Assembly: GCA_003129525.1 (NCBI GenBank)
Contig: CP029329.1
Span: 62,001-126,000, forward strand
Length of the DNA stretch: 64,000 bases
Direction of reading: 5' to 3'
Source: Clostridium beijerinckii
GTDB lineage: Bacteria > Bacillota > Clostridia > Clostridiales > Clostridiaceae
Position numbers and translations under genes: made by a program
Notes under the pieces: model-generated
What the model saw: only the letters and a program-made list of their open reading frames with translations
Told to the model about the DNA's origin: nothing
Database searches by the model: none
Shown: positions 36,848 to 45,305 of the stretch, in pieces
Position numbering within the stretch: position 1 is the first letter of the stretch
Layout: every line of letters begins with the position of its first letter

Positions 36848-36910
36848 TAAGGCACAATCAAAAAAATATTAATGGCAACTTTTGACTTGTTATTTATTTT
36901 CATGTTCCTA
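36848..36910. mobile_element. MITE-like repeat, family 1, deleted copy
   Basis: TAAGGCACAATCAAAAAAAT at the left and GACTTGTTATTTATTTTCAT with GTTCCTA at the right are the two terminal repeats. Only about 20 bases remain between them. Confidence 0.72.
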
Positions 36911-36932
36911 AAATTGTTTTAATAATAAAGAA

Positions 36933-36962
36933 TTGTGCATAATACTTATATTAGTGTAGAAT
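36933..36962 (+). promoter_or_regulatory. Possible alr promoter
   Basis: TTGTGC and TAGAAT with an 18-base spacer stand about 55 bases before the alr start. Fair match to the vegetative consensus. Confidence 0.4.
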
Positions 36963-37015
36963 TATTGAGATAACACTCAAATCTTAATTGAAATAATAAT
37001 TGTGAGGCGTAAAAA

Positions 37016-38176
37016 ATGGAGAAATTACTTAGACCTGTATATGCAGAAATAGATTTAGATGCAATAGCTTATAATATGAAAAATATAAAAAGTTTAGTTA
37101 AAGATAAAGATGTAATTGCAGTGGTTAAAGCTGATTGCTATGGCCACGGATCATTAGATGTAGTTCCAACATTGCTTGAAAATGGCGCTTCAAGACTTGC
37201 TGTAGCAGTCTTAACTGAAGGAATTGAACTTAGAAATAATTCTATTGAAGCTCCATTAATGATACTTGGCTATACGCCATTATATTTAGGTGAAGAATTA
37301 ATAAAATATGATTTAGAACAAACTGTTTATGACTTAGAATATGCAAAAGAATTATCACATATAGCTTTAAGTATTAATAGAAAAGCTAAAATTCATATTG
37401 CAATAGATACTGGGATGGGGAGAATAGGCTTTCTTCCAAATGAAAAATCTATTCAACATGTTTCTGAAATATGTTCTTTAGAAGGATTAGATGTACTGGG
37501 TATTTTCACTCATTTCTCAACGTCAGATGAAGAGGATAAGAAATATACTACTGAGCAATTAAAAAAGTTTACAGATTTCACTGCAAAGCTCTCATCTCTA
37601 GGAATAGAAATACCTTTAAAACATGTATCAAACAGTGGTGCAATTATGGACATGCCGGAAACTTATTTAGATGCTGTGCGAGCTGGAATTATACTTTATG
37701 GTTATTATCCATCAGATGAAGTTAATAAAAATAATCTATCTCTAAAACCAGCACTAACATTAAAAGCAAGTATAACTCGTGTTCAAGAAATGGATGAAGA
37801 TATGTATATAAGTTATGGCAGAACTTTCAAGACTGAAAGAAAAAGCTTAATTGCAACCCTTCCTATAGGTTATGCAGACGGTTATTCTAGATTATTAGCT
37901 AAAGATGCTAAAGTAATTATAAATGGAAAGTTTGCTCCTGTTGTTGGAAGAATCTGCATGGATCAATGCATGATAGATGTAACAGACATTGGTGATGTAA
38001 AAGTTGGAGATGAAGTTATCCTTCTTGGAGAACAAGGAAATTTAAAATTCAATGCAGATGATATTGCGCAAATTGTAGGAACAATTAATTATGAAATACT
38101 TTGCATGCTTAAATATAGAATTCCTAGAGTGTATATTAAAAATGGTGAAGTTTTTAATGTACGAAATTATCTTTAG
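37016..38176 (+). CDS. alr: Alanine racemase
   Basis: A 386-residue PLP enzyme that interconverts L- and D-alanine for peptidoglycan. The cofactor lysine is K38 in [11 protein letters not shown]. The barrel motif [13 protein letters not shown], the [14 protein letters not shown] loop and HVSNSGAIM are typical. The second catalytic residue, a tyrosine, is in ISYGRTF of the C-terminal beta domain, and [10 protein letters not shown] and [13 protein letters not shown] follow. GAGGCG stands before the ATG. It is monocistronic, between a MITE-like repeat and a terminator. Confidence 0.96.
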   Translation: MEKLLRPVYAEIDLDAIAYNMKNIKSLVKDKDVIAVVKADCYGHGSLDVVPTLLENGASRLAVAVLTEGIELRNNSIEAPLMILGYTPLYLGEELIKYDLEQTVYDLEYAKELSHIALSINRKAKIHIAIDTGMGRIGFLPNEKSIQHVSEICSLEGLDVLGIFTHFSTSDEEDKKYTTEQLKKFTDFTAKLSSLGIEIPLKHVSNSGAIMDMPETYLDAVRAGIILYGYYPSDEVNKNNLSLKPALTLKASITRVQEMDEDMYISYGRTFKTERKSLIATLPIGYADGYSRLLAKDAKVIINGKFAPVVGRICMDQCMIDVTDIGDVKVGDEVILLGEQGNLKFNADDIAQIVGTINYEILCMLKYRIPRVYIKNGEVFNVRNYL

Positions 38177-38203
38177 AAATATAGATATTATAGTGAGAAC
38201 TAA

Positions 38204-38250
38204 AAAAAATGATGAGCTAATATTGAATTTAATATTAGCTCATCATTTTT
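38204..38250. terminator. Bidirectional terminator
   Basis: AAAAATGATGAGCTAATATT and its mirror AATATTAGCTCATCATTTTT form a 20-bp stem between the convergent alr and RsgI-like genes. Confidence 0.9.
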
Positions 38251-38257
38251 ATGATAT

Positions 38258-39211
38258 TTAGTTATTTTTGTTTTTTTCCTTATTGTTATTCTTATTTTGT
38301 TGGCCTGAATCACTATTATTTTGTGAATTTGAATTGTTACCATTGTTTTGTTTTTCTGATTTAGCTATATTGCTTTTTTCTTTATCATTTATAGCAGTAT
38401 TATCTTCTACTTTACTGTTTGAGTTGCTCTTTTCTTCTTTCACAGCATTTCCATTAGTAGTAGAAGCATTGTTAGCTTTTTCTTCAGTAATTTCATCTTC
38501 ATTATTAGTTTCTGTATTTACATCACTTTCTGTATCTACATCACTTTCTGTATCTACATCACTTTCTGCATTTACATCAGTAGTTGTATTGCTGTCAGTA
38601 GTAGTTGTTGTTTCTTCACTCTTGTCCACTTTTCTTAATTCTTTAGCTTTCTTTTGAATTTCTTTTACAGAACTATCTTTATAATCTTCTACAGCTATTG
38701 TTGGATCTAAAGCCTGAAGCTTTTGAATAAGATTTAGCTTTCCAGGAGTTATTCCAAGCTCTCTTGCTTCATCTCTTCTTGCAAGAGCAACATTTTCTGT
38801 TTCTACTGTTGCTTCTATATCATTATCATTTAATGCTTCATCTGCAACTTCATTTAAAGATTCATCTAATTCTGCTGCCACATCTTCTTTATCTGTAGTT
38901 GTAGTAATTTCAATTGTAGATGTTCCATCTTCACTTATGTATCCTTCAGAAACTGCATTTGAAATTAACGTGTTAACCGCATCACCAATATCAGTATTTA
39001 TTAAATCAGTGCCATCTAATACTTTTTCTCCATCTTCATTGTAGGCTTCAATAGAAACTACTTCATCAAAAGCATTCACACCTAATTCAACGCTTGGATT
39101 AATATCTACACTAACATATGCAACTGGAGTAGTTTCAGCATGTGCATACACACCTCCCCCTACACTTAAAACTGCACCTGCTAATAATACTGACGCTATT
39201 TTTCTTTTCAT
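38258..39211 (-). CDS. Secreted RsgI-like protein with acidic repeat tail
   Basis: A 317-residue exported protein. The signal peptide is MKRKIASVLLAGAVLSVGGG and ends at AHAE. The domain after it, YVSVDINPSVELGVNAFDEV and the following IEAYNEDGEKVLDG, matches the anti-sigma-I factor RsgI central domain. However, the usual N-terminal cytoplasmic anti-sigma part and membrane helix are missing, so it cannot bind a sigma factor in the standard way. The C-terminal half is low-complexity: DVDTES-type repeats, then Lys/Asn/Ser/Glu-rich tail ending in NNNKEKNKNN. Function unknown; it may bind the wall or sense the outside. Confidence 0.8.
   Translation of the reverse strand: MKRKIASVLLAGAVLSVGGGVYAHAETTPVAYVSVDINPSVELGVNAFDEVVSIEAYNEDGEKVLDGTDLINTDIGDAVNTLISNAVSEGYISEDGTSTIEITTTTDKEDVAAELDESLNEVADEALNDNDIEATVETENVALARRDEARELGITPGKLNLIQKLQALDPTIAVEDYKDSSVKEIQKKAKELRKVDKSEETTTTTDSNTTTDVNAESDVDTESDVDTESDVNTETNNEDEITEEKANNASTTNGNAVKEEKSNSNSKVEDNTAINDKEKSNIAKSEKQNNGNNSNSQNNSDSGQQNKNNNKEKNKNN
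38511..38582 (-). repeat. Tandem repeat, four 18-base units
   Basis: Four copies of TCTGTATCTACATCACTT (with small changes in the first and last) encode the six-residue unit D-V-x-T-E-S in the tail of the RsgI-like protein. Such a run can change length by slippage without breaking the frame. Confidence 0.85.
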
Positions 39212-39427
39212 AATAATTCCTCCTATAATGTCATTTATTTTATCTGATTGTTCTTAAACTATGGCTTTAAAAAAAGTTTCAACCTTTTGCAAAAGTGAAT
39301 TTTGTTTTTATATAATATAGTTCGTGACTTTGTTTTTAAATCTGACAATAAAAAATAAATTTTATATTTTTTTGAATTTAATTAAAGGCTTCAATATAGT
39401 TTTTATCATGAAATTTAAAGATAAACA

Positions 39428-39462
39428 AATAGCACCCAATCTTATATTGATTGAATGCTATT
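39428..39462 (-). terminator. Terminator of the rRNA methyltransferase gene
   Basis: AATAGCACCCAATC pairs with GATTGAATGCTATT (two wobbles). The minus strand exits into TTGTTTATCTTT. Confidence 0.75.
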
Positions 39463-39498
39463 AAAATTTTTTATAATCTTTAAACTTTATGTTTTCTA

Positions 39499-40686
39499 TT
39501 AAGACATTCTTACAAAAACAACTTTTAAATAATCTCCTTCTGGGAATTTATCAGTAACTGCAAAATCTTCAGGAAGAGTATGTTCTTCTAAAATTTCATA
39601 GTTCTTATCACATTCTTTAAATGCTTCATCTATAAACTTTTTAAATTTAATCATATTAAAAGTAGCACAATTTGTAGAAGCCACAATTATTCCTTGATCT
39701 TCAGTTATATATATTGCTGACTTAACCAAATCCTTATAATCTTTTGCTGCACTAAATCTATTATCTTTAGATGTTGCAAAACTTGGCGGATCAAGAATAA
39801 CCACATCAAATTTTAATTCTTCTTTCTTCGCACGTTTGAAATAAAGGAAGATATCTTCGACGATTATGTCATGCTTTGTTGCATTAATATTATTTATAGT
39901 AAAGTTTTCAGTTGTTTTTTCTAAACTTCTGCTTGCTAAGTCAACACTTGTAGTAATGGCACCACCTTTTGCAGCTGCCATAGAAAATGCTCCTGTATAA
40001 GAGAAAGTATTTAGCACTCTCTTATTATTAGAATACTTATCTTTAATAGATTTTCTTACTTCTTTTTGATCTAAAAATACTCCAACCATTGCACCATCAT
40101 TTAAATAAATTGCAAAATTAACGTTGTTTTCTTTAACTATAAGAGGGGCTGGTGCTTTCTTCCCACATACATAACTGTCTTCATCTAAAACCATACCATT
40201 TTCATCAAATCTCTTTTTTTCATATATACCATAAAAAGATACCAATGATTTTATAGCTTTAAGTATGCTATCTTTGAATTCATACATACCTTTGCTATAC
40301 CAAGTTATAAGATAATATTCATCAAAATAGTCTATAGTAAGACCACCTATTCCATCACCTTCACCATTAAATACTCTAAATGCATTAGTATCTCTTGATT
40401 TATAAAATTTCATTCTTTTAGAAAATGCATTTCTAAGCTTATCATAAAAAAACTTATCATCTGGATTACTATTTTTACTGTTACTTAAAATCCAACCGCA
40501 ACCTTTATTTTGCTTTCCATAATATCCTTTTCCTAAAAAAGCCTTTTTCTCATCTATAAGGGTTATAATTTGCCCTTCTTCTTTTAAAGCTTTTGTATTC
40601 TCCAAAGCTTCTTCTAGAATTAATGGATATCCTTTTTTATATTTATTAACAAATTCTTTTTTTACTGTAATTATTGTTTCTTTCAT
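39499..40686 (-). CDS. Class I SAM-dependent rRNA large-subunit methyltransferase (RlmI-like)
   Basis: A 395-residue methyltransferase of the RlmI/RlmK/YwbD group. The N-terminal 70 residues form a PUA domain (AFLGKGYYGKQNKGCGWIL). The middle is the EEHEAD-like domain (VFNGEGDGIGGLTIDYFD). Catalytic motifs are VLNTFSYTGAFSMAAAKGGA (SAM binding), DVVILDPPSFATS, the aromatic-flipping DPPSF motif, and CATFNMIKF. It would methylate a cytosine in 23S rRNA (m5C1962 in E. coli); the exact site is inferred. Monocistronic. Confidence 0.9.
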   Translation of the reverse strand: MKETIITVKKEFVNKYKKGYPLILEEALENTKALKEEGQIITLIDEKKAFLGKGYYGKQNKGCGWILSNSKNSNPDDKFFYDKLRNAFSKRMKFYKSRDTNAFRVFNGEGDGIGGLTIDYFDEYYLITWYSKGMYEFKDSILKAIKSLVSFYGIYEKKRFDENGMVLDEDSYVCGKKAPAPLIVKENNVNFAIYLNDGAMVGVFLDQKEVRKSIKDKYSNNKRVLNTFSYTGAFSMAAAKGGAITTSVDLASRSLEKTTENFTINNINATKHDIIVEDIFLYFKRAKKEELKFDVVILDPPSFATSKDNRFSAAKDYKDLVKSAIYITEDQGIIVASTNCATFNMIKFKKFIDEAFKECDKNYEILEEHTLPEDFAVTDKFPEGDYLKVVFVRMS

Positions 40687-40860
40687 ATATGTACCTTTCT
40701 AATTTAAAATTCTTATATTATTTTATATTTAAAGTAATTATATCATACATATATTCTTCTTATTCAAGCTTAAATTATATTTTTTATAAATATTACTGAA
40801 ATAGCTAATATAATTTGATAAAAATACTTGCATACTAAACATATATAGCTTATTGTATTT

Positions 40861-42021
40861 TTATTTTCTGGCTTTAAACATACAGGTCTTTGTAGTTATT
40901 GATATATTCCCATTTTTTTTGATATAGCCTTCTAAATACTTTGTAAACTCTTTTTTCTTTTCTCCAACAAGTATTGAACTACCTTGGATTGTTGAAGCTT
41001 TATAAGAAACTACTGGCTTTGCATCGTTTACTATGATTTTTCCTTCTAATATTTCTACATCAACTTTATTAAAATATTTTTTAAGAATTACATCTCCATT
41101 TTCTAATTCAAACCTACATGAATAACCATTATTGTCAATTCCAAGACTAGAATCAAATTTTTCCGCAAGTTTATTTAATTCTGTCATAGTTTCACATGAA
41201 TTAGCACTTACATAAAGTATTCCACCAGGAATTAAAACTCTCTTTATTTCACATAAAGCTTTTTCTATATCTGGCGCAAAATAAATCATATGCTCTGCAA
41301 TTACAATATCAAAACTTTCATCTTCATATGGAATATTCTCAATATTTATCTCTTCATATTTAAAGTCATAATCTATGTCTTTTAATTTGTCCTTCGCAAT
41401 CTTAAGCATGCTTTTTGAAAAATCTGATAAAGTAATATCTAAATTTTTATCTATACGTTCTTTATTCTTAAACCAAAGTTTTCCTGTTCCACATCCAAGT
41501 TCTAATATTTTTGCGTTCTTAGGAAAATTCATTTGATCAAAACACCAGTTATCAAAATCTACCTTATTTATATTATAACTATGGAGATTACTCCTAATGT
41601 TAAGATTCTTATCACTTTTATATTGTTCCCTAACTATACTTTCCATATTAGTTATCTTTATAATATCAATTAAATTATTAGCATCTAAAAAACCGTTTTT
41701 CTTTGCTGTATTTTTAGCTTTATTAAAAACATCTATAACAGCATCAATATGCTTTTTCTTTTCTTCTAAAGCCTTCTTTTGAATATTTATCATACTTTCC
41801 AAGTTTTCTCCACTCTCATGTAGAATATGGCTTATTTCATTTAATGATAAACCAATAAATTTTAAAGTCGTAATCTGTTGAAGTTTCAAGAAGTCATCTT
41901 CACAATAAATTCTATATCCAGATTCTGTTTTTTCACAAGGTTTAAGTAATCCGATTTTATCATAATGAAGTAATGTTTTTATCGTTACTCCTGATATTTT
42001 AGCAAATTCACCTATCTTCAA
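40861..42021 (-). CDS. MerR-family regulator fused to a SAM methyltransferase
   Basis: A 386-residue fusion. Residues 1-70 are a MerR DNA-binding domain (KIGEFAKISGVTIKTLLHYD, then KIGLLKPCEKTESGYRIYCEDD), followed by a dimerisation helix (MINIQKKALEEKKKHIDAVI). From about residue 165 a class I methyltransferase begins, with motif I ILELGCGTGKLW and later VIAEHMIYFAP and VLIPGGILYVSANSCE. The start is TTG at 42021, with GGGAGGG upstream; a longer in-frame ATG at 42087 would place the promoter inside the gene. A MerR-type promoter (42044-42074) suggests that it regulates itself. The fusion could sense a methylatable or toxic molecule and inactivate it. Confidence 0.86.
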   Translation of the reverse strand: MKIGEFAKISGVTIKTLLHYDKIGLLKPCEKTESGYRIYCEDDFLKLQQITTLKFIGLSLNEISHILHESGENLESMINIQKKALEEKKKHIDAVIDVFNKAKNTAKKNGFLDANNLIDIIKITNMESIVREQYKSDKNLNIRSNLHSYNINKVDFDNWCFDQMNFPKNAKILELGCGTGKLWFKNKERIDKNLDITLSDFSKSMLKIAKDKLKDIDYDFKYEEINIENIPYEDESFDIVIAEHMIYFAPDIEKALCEIKRVLIPGGILYVSANSCETMTELNKLAEKFDSSLGIDNNGYSCRFELENGDVILKKYFNKVDVEILEGKIIVNDAKPVVSYKASTIQGSSILVGEKKKEFTKYLEGYIKKNGNISITTKTCMFKARK

Positions 42022-42043
42022 AATTATCCCTCCCATTAAACCA

Positions 42044-42074
42044 ATTTTAATCCCTTCCCCTAGGGCAGGGTCAA
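42044..42074 (-). promoter_or_regulatory. MerR-type promoter/operator with 19-base spacer
   Basis: On the minus strand TTGACC and TAAAAT are separated by 19 bases, CTGCCCTAGGGGAAGGGAT, containing a dyad around CCCTAGGG. This long spacer with a central dyad is the classic MerR-family target. It lies directly before the MerR-fusion start, so autoregulation is likely. Confidence 0.85.
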
Positions 42075-42105
42075 CACTTATTTTCAAAAATTCTATTTAA
42101 ATAAT

Positions 42106-42154
42106 AAAATAAACTTTATGTAATTAAATATTTTTATTACATAAAGTTTATTTT
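42106..42154 (-). terminator. Terminator of the DUF262-ATPase-HNH operon
   Basis: AAAATAAACTTTATGTAAT and ATTACATAAAGTTTATTTT form a perfect 19-bp stem 50 bases past the HNH gene. Confidence 0.88.
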
Positions 42155-42203
42155 CTCACCTTGTATATGTTACTATCTTTATTCTTAAATGAATCTTATT
42201 TAG

Positions 42204-42989
42204 TTAATTCTTATTTTTTATTATAGCTTGTTCATAAATTATTACACATATCTTTATAGCTTTATCTAACTCAACTTTTTCTAATTTCTCTATTAGTAAA
42301 TCAGCAATTAAATTTTCATACCTTTCTACTTTAGGAAGTTTTTCAAAATTTATTACATCTTCACAAAGTTTTATAATAGATTTAGTTCTATATGTAGTAT
42401 CATTTAAATTAAATCTTTTTATATGCTTTTTTATAAATTCTTTTTCATTATCGTCATATTTATAATCATTGCTAGGTATAAATTCTTGATTAAGTACATC
42501 ATACTGAATTCTTAATTCAATATTAGTATTAGAGTTTTTAACGCCAAAAGGCTGCAATATTATTTCAGAACCAACTCTACTTATATATTGTTTTCTTAAT
42601 GTATTGTATTCATCACAAATACTTATACATGATTTTTCACAGCTTACCATTTTATTAAATTTACTAATTGTTCTTTTACTCAATTTTCTATCTTTTTCAC
42701 CAACTCGTTTAAAAGATAGATTACACTTAGAACACGTTATTGAAATATTACTAATACATTCTTTCAATAAATCAGAATTAGCCTTTTCAATTGAATGTTC
42801 TAAATGACCAGAATTTTTTTCATCAATTAAAATTCTACTATAACAATACATACAATAACCTTTTGAAGTCTCTATAAGTAATTTTTTCAAATTTATACTT
42901 CCACGTTTATCCTCATATGCATAATGAACTTTACTATCATACTTTGGATTAAAATTAGGAATATCTAATAAAAGTATATTTTCACTCAT
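42204..42989 (-). CDS. HNH endonuclease, third gene of a defence-like operon
   Basis: A 261-residue protein with an HNH nuclease fold. Zinc ligands are C46-x2-C49 (YCMYC) and C86-x2-C89 (CSKCN). The catalytic part is GHLEHSIEKA, with His65 as likely general base, and Asn81 and Asn90 fill the other HNH positions. The pattern resembles the HNH partners of PtuA-type ATPases (Septu PtuB) and of retron systems. The C-terminal 150 residues are helical and unknown. It starts four bases after the ATPase stop, so the two are translated together. It is the likely effector that cuts nucleic acid when the operon is triggered. Targets are unknown. Confidence 0.8.
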   Translation of the reverse strand: MSENILLLDIPNFNPKYDSKVHYAYEDKRGSINLKKLLIETSKGYCMYCYSRILIDEKNSGHLEHSIEKANSDLLKECISNISITCSKCNLSFKRVGEKDRKLSKRTISKFNKMVSCEKSCISICDEYNTLRKQYISRVGSEIILQPFGVKNSNTNIELRIQYDVLNQEFIPSNDYKYDDNEKEFIKKHIKRFNLNDTTYRTKSIIKLCEDVINFEKLPKVERYENLIADLLIEKLEKVELDKAIKICVIIYEQAIIKNKN

Positions 42990-42993
42990 AAAA

Positions 42994-43959
42994 TCACCAG
43001 CTTTTTATTTGCGTTAATAATAACTTTTGTGCATTAGATAATCTATTTTCATTAATTAACTTCAACTTATGTTCTTCTATATCTGTCCATGCATTGCTAA
43101 TTTTAAGATTAAGTAAGTTTCTTAATGTAAATTCAATATCATCAGCTTTATCATCAACTTTTATATCATATATTTCTGCAAATATTTCACGTACATCCGT
43201 TACACTTCTATAGTCATTACCATCTAAGCATTGATAATTATTATTCTTCAATGCTATTATATTAAACTCCTCTGAACTTGCTATTATGTCTGGAGAGTGT
43301 GTTGTAACTATAAAATTCATCTGTTTAAAATTTTTCTTTAAAAATGGTAACATCTTTTCCTCATTCTTTGATGATAAAAATTCATTAACTTCATCAATTA
43401 CTACAATAGGATTTTTCATATCTTTTTCTAAAGAATCTTCAAAATAACATATTTCTAAAAGAATTCTTATTATTGCTTGAAATCCGCTTGATAATTTTTC
43501 AAACTCATTTCCAATTTTTAAAGAAGGTTTTTTACCTATAATAAGATTATTCTTCATTTCAATATCAAAATCTATATTAAGTAATTCCTTAAACAACGAT
43601 TTTACTCTTTTATCATAATTAAAATAAATTTGTTCTATAGCTCCATTACCATCCCCGAATACATCAAAACTATCCTCTAAATTGAAATTTTTTTCATCAT
43701 CTACTCTTCGTTCAACAACTTTTTTATAACTTCCTAATTCTAATCCTTTTAAAGAACTTACTTTAGTAAAATCAAAACTTCTATTTACAGAATCTATAAA
43801 ATAATATCCTTCTTTTTTGTACTCAAATAAAGATTTTAATACTTCTGATTTACCACTACTATTGTCTCCTATTATTATTGTATTTTTATATTTGAGTTTA
43901 TTATTAAGAATCTTATTACTTATTTCCTTCAACATATTTTGATAATTCTCTATAGACAT
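42994..43959 (-). CDS. AAA/ABC-class ATPase (OLD/PtuA-like), second gene of the operon
   Basis: A 321-residue ATPase. Walker A is GDNSSGKS (31-38). The ABC-like signature is KLSSGFQA (about 155-162). Walker B is PIVVIDEVNEF and the switch histidine is in VTTHSPDI. These are features of the AAA_21/OLD family used in Septu, Gabija-like and retron systems, though no TOPRIM nuclease is attached, and it is shorter than typical PtuA. Its start lies 44 bases inside the end of the DUF262 gene with AGAGAGG upstream, a tight overlap. It would sense a trigger and control the HNH nuclease. Confidence 0.86.
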   Translation of the reverse strand: MSIENYQNMLKEISNKILNNKLKYKNTIIIGDNSSGKSEVLKSLFEYKKEGYYFIDSVNRSFDFTKVSSLKGLELGSYKKVVERRVDDEKNFNLEDSFDVFGDGNGAIEQIYFNYDKRVKSLFKELLNIDFDIEMKNNLIIGKKPSLKIGNEFEKLSSGFQAIIRILLEICYFEDSLEKDMKNPIVVIDEVNEFLSSKNEEKMLPFLKKNFKQMNFIVTTHSPDIIASSEEFNIIALKNNNYQCLDGNDYRSVTDVREIFAEIYDIKVDDKADDIEFTLRNLLNLKISNAWTDIEEHKLKLINENRLSNAQKLLLTQIKSW

Positions 43960-45136
43960 AGTTAAACCTCTCTTTTACATTTACTTTACTTGCTGAATAA
44001 CTTAAAGCTCCATCTTTAAACTCGTCACTCTTTAGTATTAAATTACAAATATCATCCTGTATTTTATATTCGCCATCTATATAAGTACTTGCTAGATATA
44101 AACTCTCTATTAATAAGTTAGGTATTCTTCCACTAAATTCAATTCTATTTATAAATTTTTCTATATTATTTTTGTACTTTAAAATAGTTGCCTCATTAAA
44201 TTTGATGGCTTTATCTGAAAAATCATTAAGCAATTTAGGATACGATCCAAAATAATTATTTATTTTTATTTTTTTATCTTCTAATTTAAAGAAATATTCT
44301 ACTGCTGAAAATCTTAGTAAAAGTTCAACATCTCTACTATGCTTATGCTTAGGACCATAAATATTCCTCCACTTCATATTAGTATTATTTATAGTGTGTA
44401 ACATCTCATAAAATTCACATTGGTATATACCATCTCTTAATTCTTGATTAGTAAGTTTAGTTCCACCACTATTTAAATTTTCAAATACTTTATATAATAT
44501 TCTATTTTTATGTTCTTCATCATCTACTTTTATTTCCACTACTGAAATTGTAGTAAAATCTACTGTCCTTTTTATTTCAATAGGAAGCGTTTTATAACTT
44601 ATATCAATTGCTTTCTCTTTTTCAGAATTATCTTCAATATATTTATATTCATAAGTAACATTTTTTAACTTCCATAGTTTTTCAATCAAACTCAAGAAAT
44701 CTGTTCCATCTTCTGTTAGACTTTCATCACATGTTATCTCCTGTAATTCAATTGATGTATTTGAGCTATTCTTTATATACTTGCCCTTATAATATAAAAA
44801 TAAACTTATCATTCTTTGTTGCCCATCAAGTATCTCCATTTGTTTTTTTTCATTTCTTGATACATATATAGGAGGAATTGGTAACCCTCTTATTAAAGAT
44901 ACTGCTAAATTTTCAACTTGCTCTTGTAACCAAATAAATTTTCTTTGATACTTTGGTATTACATACAGCCCTTGATCTAATCCTTCCATTAATGTTATAA
45001 ATGCCAAATCACTTTTATATTGAGTTATACTATTATTAGTTATTGAACTGTAGTCAAGCTTTTCTGCTTCCTTCTTATCTTCTTCTTCTATTTTGTTAAA
45101 AATAACTTCTGCATCTATAGTACTTATTTCTTGCAT
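43916..45136 (-). CDS. DUF262 domain protein (GmrSD/ParB-like NTPase), first gene of the operon
   Basis: A 406-residue protein. The DUF262 signature is complete: YVIPKYQRKFIWLQEQVENL (58-77), GLPIPPIYV, and the nucleotide-related DGQQR motif at residues 104-108. NSGGTKLTNQELRDG is another conserved DUF262 segment. DUF262 is the GmrS half of the GmrSD type IV restriction enzymes and recurs in phage-defence proteins. Usually the partner is a DUF1524 HNH domain in the same protein or next gene; here an ATPase gene comes between. It is the first gene, so it probably sets the trigger or NTP use of the system. Confidence 0.87.
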   Translation of the reverse strand: MQEISTIDAEVIFNKIEEEDKKEAEKLDYSSITNNSITQYKSDLAFITLMEGLDQGLYVIPKYQRKFIWLQEQVENLAVSLIRGLPIPPIYVSRNEKKQMEILDGQQRMISLFLYYKGKYIKNSSNTSIELQEITCDESLTEDGTDFLSLIEKLWKLKNVTYEYKYIEDNSEKEKAIDISYKTLPIEIKRTVDFTTISVVEIKVDDEEHKNRILYKVFENLNSGGTKLTNQELRDGIYQCEFYEMLHTINNTNMKWRNIYGPKHKHSRDVELLLRFSAVEYFFKLEDKKIKINNYFGSYPKLLNDFSDKAIKFNEATILKYKNNIEKFINRIEFSGRIPNLLIESLYLASTYIDGEYKIQDDICNLILKSDEFKDGALSYSASKVNVKERFNYVYRELSKYVEGNK

Positions 45137-45240
45137 CGCCGTTCACCACCTATATAAATTATAATATATATAACTTATATTTTATAGACTTTAATTATAT
45201 TTATTAACATTAAAATCTGAATTCATACATTATAAAGTTA

Positions 45241-45288
45241 TATAATAAAAGCAGCAGGTAAAAATTTTAACCTACTGCTTTTATTATA
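45241..45288 (-). terminator. Terminator of the DegT gene
   Basis: TATAATAAAAGCAGCAGGT and its mirror CCTACTGCTTTTATTATA pair in a long stem just past the stop codon. T-rich on the minus-strand exit. Confidence 0.85.
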
Positions 45289-45305
45289 AATTGAACAAGC
45301 TACTA

